Below, in pieces: positions 61,941 to 64,000 of a stretch of DNA of 64,000 nucleotides. The stretch covers positions 124,001-188,000 of the forward strand of contig NZ_SSXU01000003.1 in the NCBI RefSeq assembly GCF_009469605.1, in the 5' to 3' direction. Below the pieces are notes generated by a model, which saw only the letters and a list, made by a program, of their open reading frames with translations, did no database searches and was not told where the DNA came from. A program made the translations under genes and the position numbers. The stretch is from Zoogloea sp. 1C4 (GTDB lineage: Bacteria; Pseudomonadota; Gammaproteobacteria; Burkholderiales; Rhodocyclaceae). How positions within the stretch are numbered: position 1 is the stretch's first letter; each line of letters opens with the position of its first letter.

Positions 61941-63080
61941 TCAATCCTTGCGGAGCGGTGACGGGACGCACTGCACACCGCTCGGCGCCAGCCCGGCAAT
62001 TTTTGGCGTGGCGCAGGCGACATCGGCGTTCTGGGCCCGATGACGCAGGGCGTGATCCATCAGCACCAGCGCCAGCATGGCTTCGGCGATGGGTGTGGCA
62101 CGGATGCCGACGCACGGATCATGGCGGCCGTGGGTGTTCACGACCACCGCCTCGCCAGCCTTGTTGATGGAGCGTCGGTCCAGGCGGGTGCTGGCCGTGG
62201 GCTTGATGGCGATGCTGACGAGCACGTCCTGGCCCGACGAAATCCCACCGACCACGCCACCGGCGTTGTTGGACAGAAAACCCTCCGGGGTCATCTCGTC
62301 GTTGTGCTCTGTACCGAGCTGCGCCACGCTGGCAAAGCCGGCGCCGATCTCGACGCCCTTCACCGCGTTGATGCCCATCATCGCGTAGGCGATGTCGGCG
62401 TCGAGGCGGTCATAGACCGGCTCGCCCCAGCCGACCGGCACGCCGGTGGCCACCACGTTGATGCGCGCGCCCACCGAATCGCCGGACTTGCGCAGCTCGT
62501 CCATGTAGGCCTCGAGCTGCGGGACGATGGCCTGATTGGGCGCGAAGAAGGCGTTACCGTCGATCTCGTCCCATGACACAAAGGGGATCTCGACCGGACC
62601 CAGCTGCGCCATGTAGCCGCTGATCACGATGCCGAAGCGCTGCTCGAGCCACTTGCGGGCAATCGCCCCGGCCGCCACGCGAACGGCGGTTTCCCGCGCC
62701 GACGAGCGGCCGCCACCACGGTAGTCGCGGATGCCGTATTTCTGCCAGTAGGCGTAATCGGCATGGCCCGGACGGAATTGCTCGGCGATGTTGCCGTAGT
62801 CCTTCGAACGCTGATCCTGGTTGCGGATCAGGAGCGCGATCGGCGTGCCGGTGGTGACACCCTCGAAGACGCCCGAGAGGATCTCGACCGTATCGGGCTC
62901 GCGCCGCTGGGTGACGTGGCGTGAGGTGCCGGGCTTGCGCCGGTCGAGTTCGATCTGGATGTCGGCCTCGCTGATCGCCAGCCCCGGCGGACAGCCATCG
63001 ACCACGCAGCCGATGCCAGGCCCGTGGGATTCGCCGAAGGAAGTGACGGTAAACAGCGTGCCGAAGGTATTACCAGACAT
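61941..63080 (-). CDS. aroC: Chorismate synthase
   Basis: AroC (379 aa) converts EPSP to chorismate using reduced FMN, the last step of the shikimate pathway. The signatures [33 protein letters not shown](I)[14 protein letters not shown] (landmark near 105-135) and [17 protein letters not shown] are complete. The C-terminal tail (about 20 residues after the core) is a little longer than usual. It lies 81 bases downstream of ilvN. Confidence 0.98.
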   Translation of the reverse strand: MSGNTFGTLFTVTSFGESHGPGIGCVVDGCPPGLAISEADIQIELDRRKPGTSRHVTQRREPDTVEILSGVFEGVTTGTPIALLIRNQDQRSKDYGNIAEQFRPGHADYAYWQKYGIRDYRGGGRSSARETAVRVAAGAIARKWLEQRFGIVISGYMAQLGPVEIPFVSWDEIDGNAFFAPNQAIVPQLEAYMDELRKSGDSVGARINVVATGVPVGWGEPVYDRLDADIAYAMMGINAVKGVEIGAGFASVAQLGTEHNDEMTPEGFLSNNAGGVVGGISSGQDVLVSIAIKPTASTRLDRRSINKAGEAVVVNTHGRHDPCVGIRATPIAEAMLALVLMDHALRHRAQNADVACATPKIAGLAPSGVQCVPSPLRKD

Positions 63081-63122
63081 GAAGCACTCTCGAAGGGAAC
63101 GAAAAACCGCCGGAGTCTAGCA

Positions 63123-63147
63123 CGCTGCCGGCACCGGGCCAGCAGCG
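63123..63147 (-). other. Hairpin between ilvN and aroC
   Basis: CGCTGC-C-GGC-ACCGG-GCC-A-GCAGCG forms a 6-bp outer and 3-bp inner stem separated by one mismatch. No T-run follows on the minus strand; the bases after it include TGCTAGACT, a possible extended -10 for aroC. Confidence 0.35.
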
Positions 63148-63161
63148 CGAAGACCGCAGAC

Positions 63162-63497
63162 TTACTGGAAGAACTCGTCGAGGCGCCCGAAGACCGGGTG
63201 CTCGCCGTCATGCTTGTTGACGTACAGCACGTCCTCAAGTTTCTCGACCTGCCTGATCATCTTTTCGAGGCGCTCGTCCTCGAAGATCAACAGCCAGATG
63301 CGGCTGGTCTCGCCACCACCGACCGGCATGCACAGGATGCCTTCAACGTTGAACGCGCGACGGGCAAACAGGCCGCAGATGTGGCTCATCACGCCCGGGT
63401 GGTTGGCAACGCCCAGCTCCAGCACAACCTTGTGGAAGCCGTTGTGCTCGGGAACGTCGGGGATGTACTCGGAAAGGTTGGTGTTCTGTTCGGACAT
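63162..63497 (-). CDS. ilvN: Acetolactate synthase small (regulatory) subunit, IlvN type
   Basis: 111 residues with one ACT domain: ELGVANHPGVMSHICGLFARRAFNVEGI and IWLLIFEDERLEKMIRQVEKLEDV (landmarks near 27-55 and 68-92), ending FQ. The short form closely matches E. coli IlvN of AHAS I rather than the roughly 160-residue IlvH with a second domain. It activates the catalytic subunit and confers valine feedback. AGGAG precedes the ATG and ilvB ends 18 bases upstream. Confidence 0.92.
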   Translation of the reverse strand: MSEQNTNLSEYIPDVPEHNGFHKVVLELGVANHPGVMSHICGLFARRAFNVEGILCMPVGGGETSRIWLLIFEDERLEKMIRQVEKLEDVLYVNKHDGEHPVFGRLDEFFQ

Positions 63498-63515
63498 CGT
63501 ATTCTCTCCTCGGGC

Positions 63516-64000
63516 TCAGCCGATCATCTCGGAGTTGGCGGCACCCGGCGGCACCATCGGGTAGACGAATTCGTTCGGATCGATCGTCGCGTGGATCAGG
63601 CAGGGGCCCGGCGTCTGCAGGGCTTCGGCCAAGGTGGCGCGGGGGTTCGGCGACGGATCGAGATTGACCGCGCGCATGCCGAAGCCTTCGGCGATCTTCA
63701 GGAAGTCGGTCGGGCGCTCGTAGCGGGACGCCATGATGCGCTTGCCGTAGAACAGGTTCTGCTGCTGATGCACCAGGCCGAGGGACTGGTTGTTGAACAG
63801 CACGATCTTGACGTTGACGTTCTCCTGGGCGGCGGTGGCCATTTCCTGGATGTTCATCTTCAGGCTGCCGTCACCGGAGAAACACACCACGGTGCGATCC
63901 GGCTCGGCCAGCGCGGCGCCGATGGCGGCCGGGAAGCCGAAGCCCATGGTGCCGAGACCGCCCGAATTGAGCCACTGGCGCGCACGGCGGAACGGGTAGG
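63516..64000 (-). CDS. ilvB: Acetolactate synthase large subunit, C-terminal part
   Basis: The last 161 codons of the thiamine-diphosphate enzyme that makes acetolactate and acetohydroxybutyrate for Val/Leu/Ile. Reading in from the right edge, QWLNSGGLGTMGFGFPAAIG is followed by the ThDP/Mg2+ motif SGDGSLKMNIQEMATA, then NNQSLGLVHQQQNLFY and the end YPMVPPGAANSEMIG. The sequence follows E. coli IlvB (AHAS I) closely. The N-terminal two thirds lie outside the window. Confidence 0.95.
   Translation of the reverse strand, partial: YPFRRARQWLNSGGLGTMGFGFPAAIGAALAEPDRTVVCFSGDGSLKMNIQEMATAAQENVNVKIVLFNNQSLGLVHQQQNLFYGKRIMASRYERPTDFLKIAEGFGMRAVNLDPSPNPRATLAEALQTPGPCLIHATIDPNEFVYPMVPPGAANSEMIG

Overview
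The window is ordinary chromosomal backbone of a high-GC betaproteobacterium, most likely in the Rhodocyclales (Azoarcus/Thauera/Zoogloea-like). Two things support this: the protein sequences (DnaK, FtsH, NuoB, FimV, CarB) and several gene orders typical of Betaproteobacteria. These are secG-tRNA-Leu-nuoAB; glmM-folP-ftsH-rlmE facing yhbY; carAB-greA; leuC-entericidin-leuD-leuB-asd-fimV-truA-trpFBA-accD-folC-SPOR-cvpA-purF-metZ; and hemH downstream of hrcA. The genus is an inference. I see no phage, insertion sequence, integron or CRISPR array, and no gene-free stretch longer than about 210 bases.

Layout. 1-2.4 kb: start of the nuo operon, tRNA-Leu(GAG), secG and tpiA. 2.4-6.4 kb: the phosphate importer pstSCAB behind a PhoB-type promoter. 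6.5-11.4 kb: glmM, folP, ftsH and rlmE, with yhbY divergent. 11.9-21.4 kb (minus strand): DUF4149, greA, carB, carA, a large soluble hybrid histidine kinase, dapB and bamE. 21.6-28.4 kb: fur, an Mn2+-exporter-family gene, recN, nadK, hrcA, hemH, a small membrane protein and a stand-alone AP2-domain protein. 28.5-34.4 kb: a heat-shock block of trxC, grpE, dnaK and dnaJ, with a Ser/Thr kinase gene on the opposite strand. 34.5-41.6 kb: an orphan periplasmic binding protein, cysS, two envelope proteins sharing a C-terminal domain (one an L,D-transpeptidase), tandem cyclophilins and lpxH. 41.6-64 kb (minus strand): metZ, purF, cvpA, SPOR, folC, accD, trpA, trpB, trpF, truA, an EcfT-like membrane protein, fimV, asd, leuB, leuD, entericidin, leuC, an M48 protease, an MFS transporter, ydcH, aroC, ilvN and the 3' end of ilvB.

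Most genes serve core metabolism: Leu, Ile/Val, Trp, Met and Lys/Thr synthesis, pyrimidines and purines, folate, peptidoglycan and lipid A precursors, fatty acids and haem. The rest cover protein folding and surveillance, iron and phosphate homeostasis, and envelope or type IV pilus functions.

The most informative signals are regulatory. Three near-perfect sigma-32 promoters, all with a 13-base spacer, precede trxC, grpE and dnaK; the dnaK one is written across the grpE stop codon. A promoter followed at once by an intrinsic terminator lies in the carAB leader. A Pho box precedes pstS and is followed by a strong hairpin. A nearly identical 84-bp block in ppiA and ppiB suggests gene conversion. 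I did not find a wholly new multi-gene system; the best candidates for undescribed biology are the AP2 protein, the Ser/Thr kinase with an altered cyclic-nucleotide domain, the paired envelope proteins and the carAB leader.
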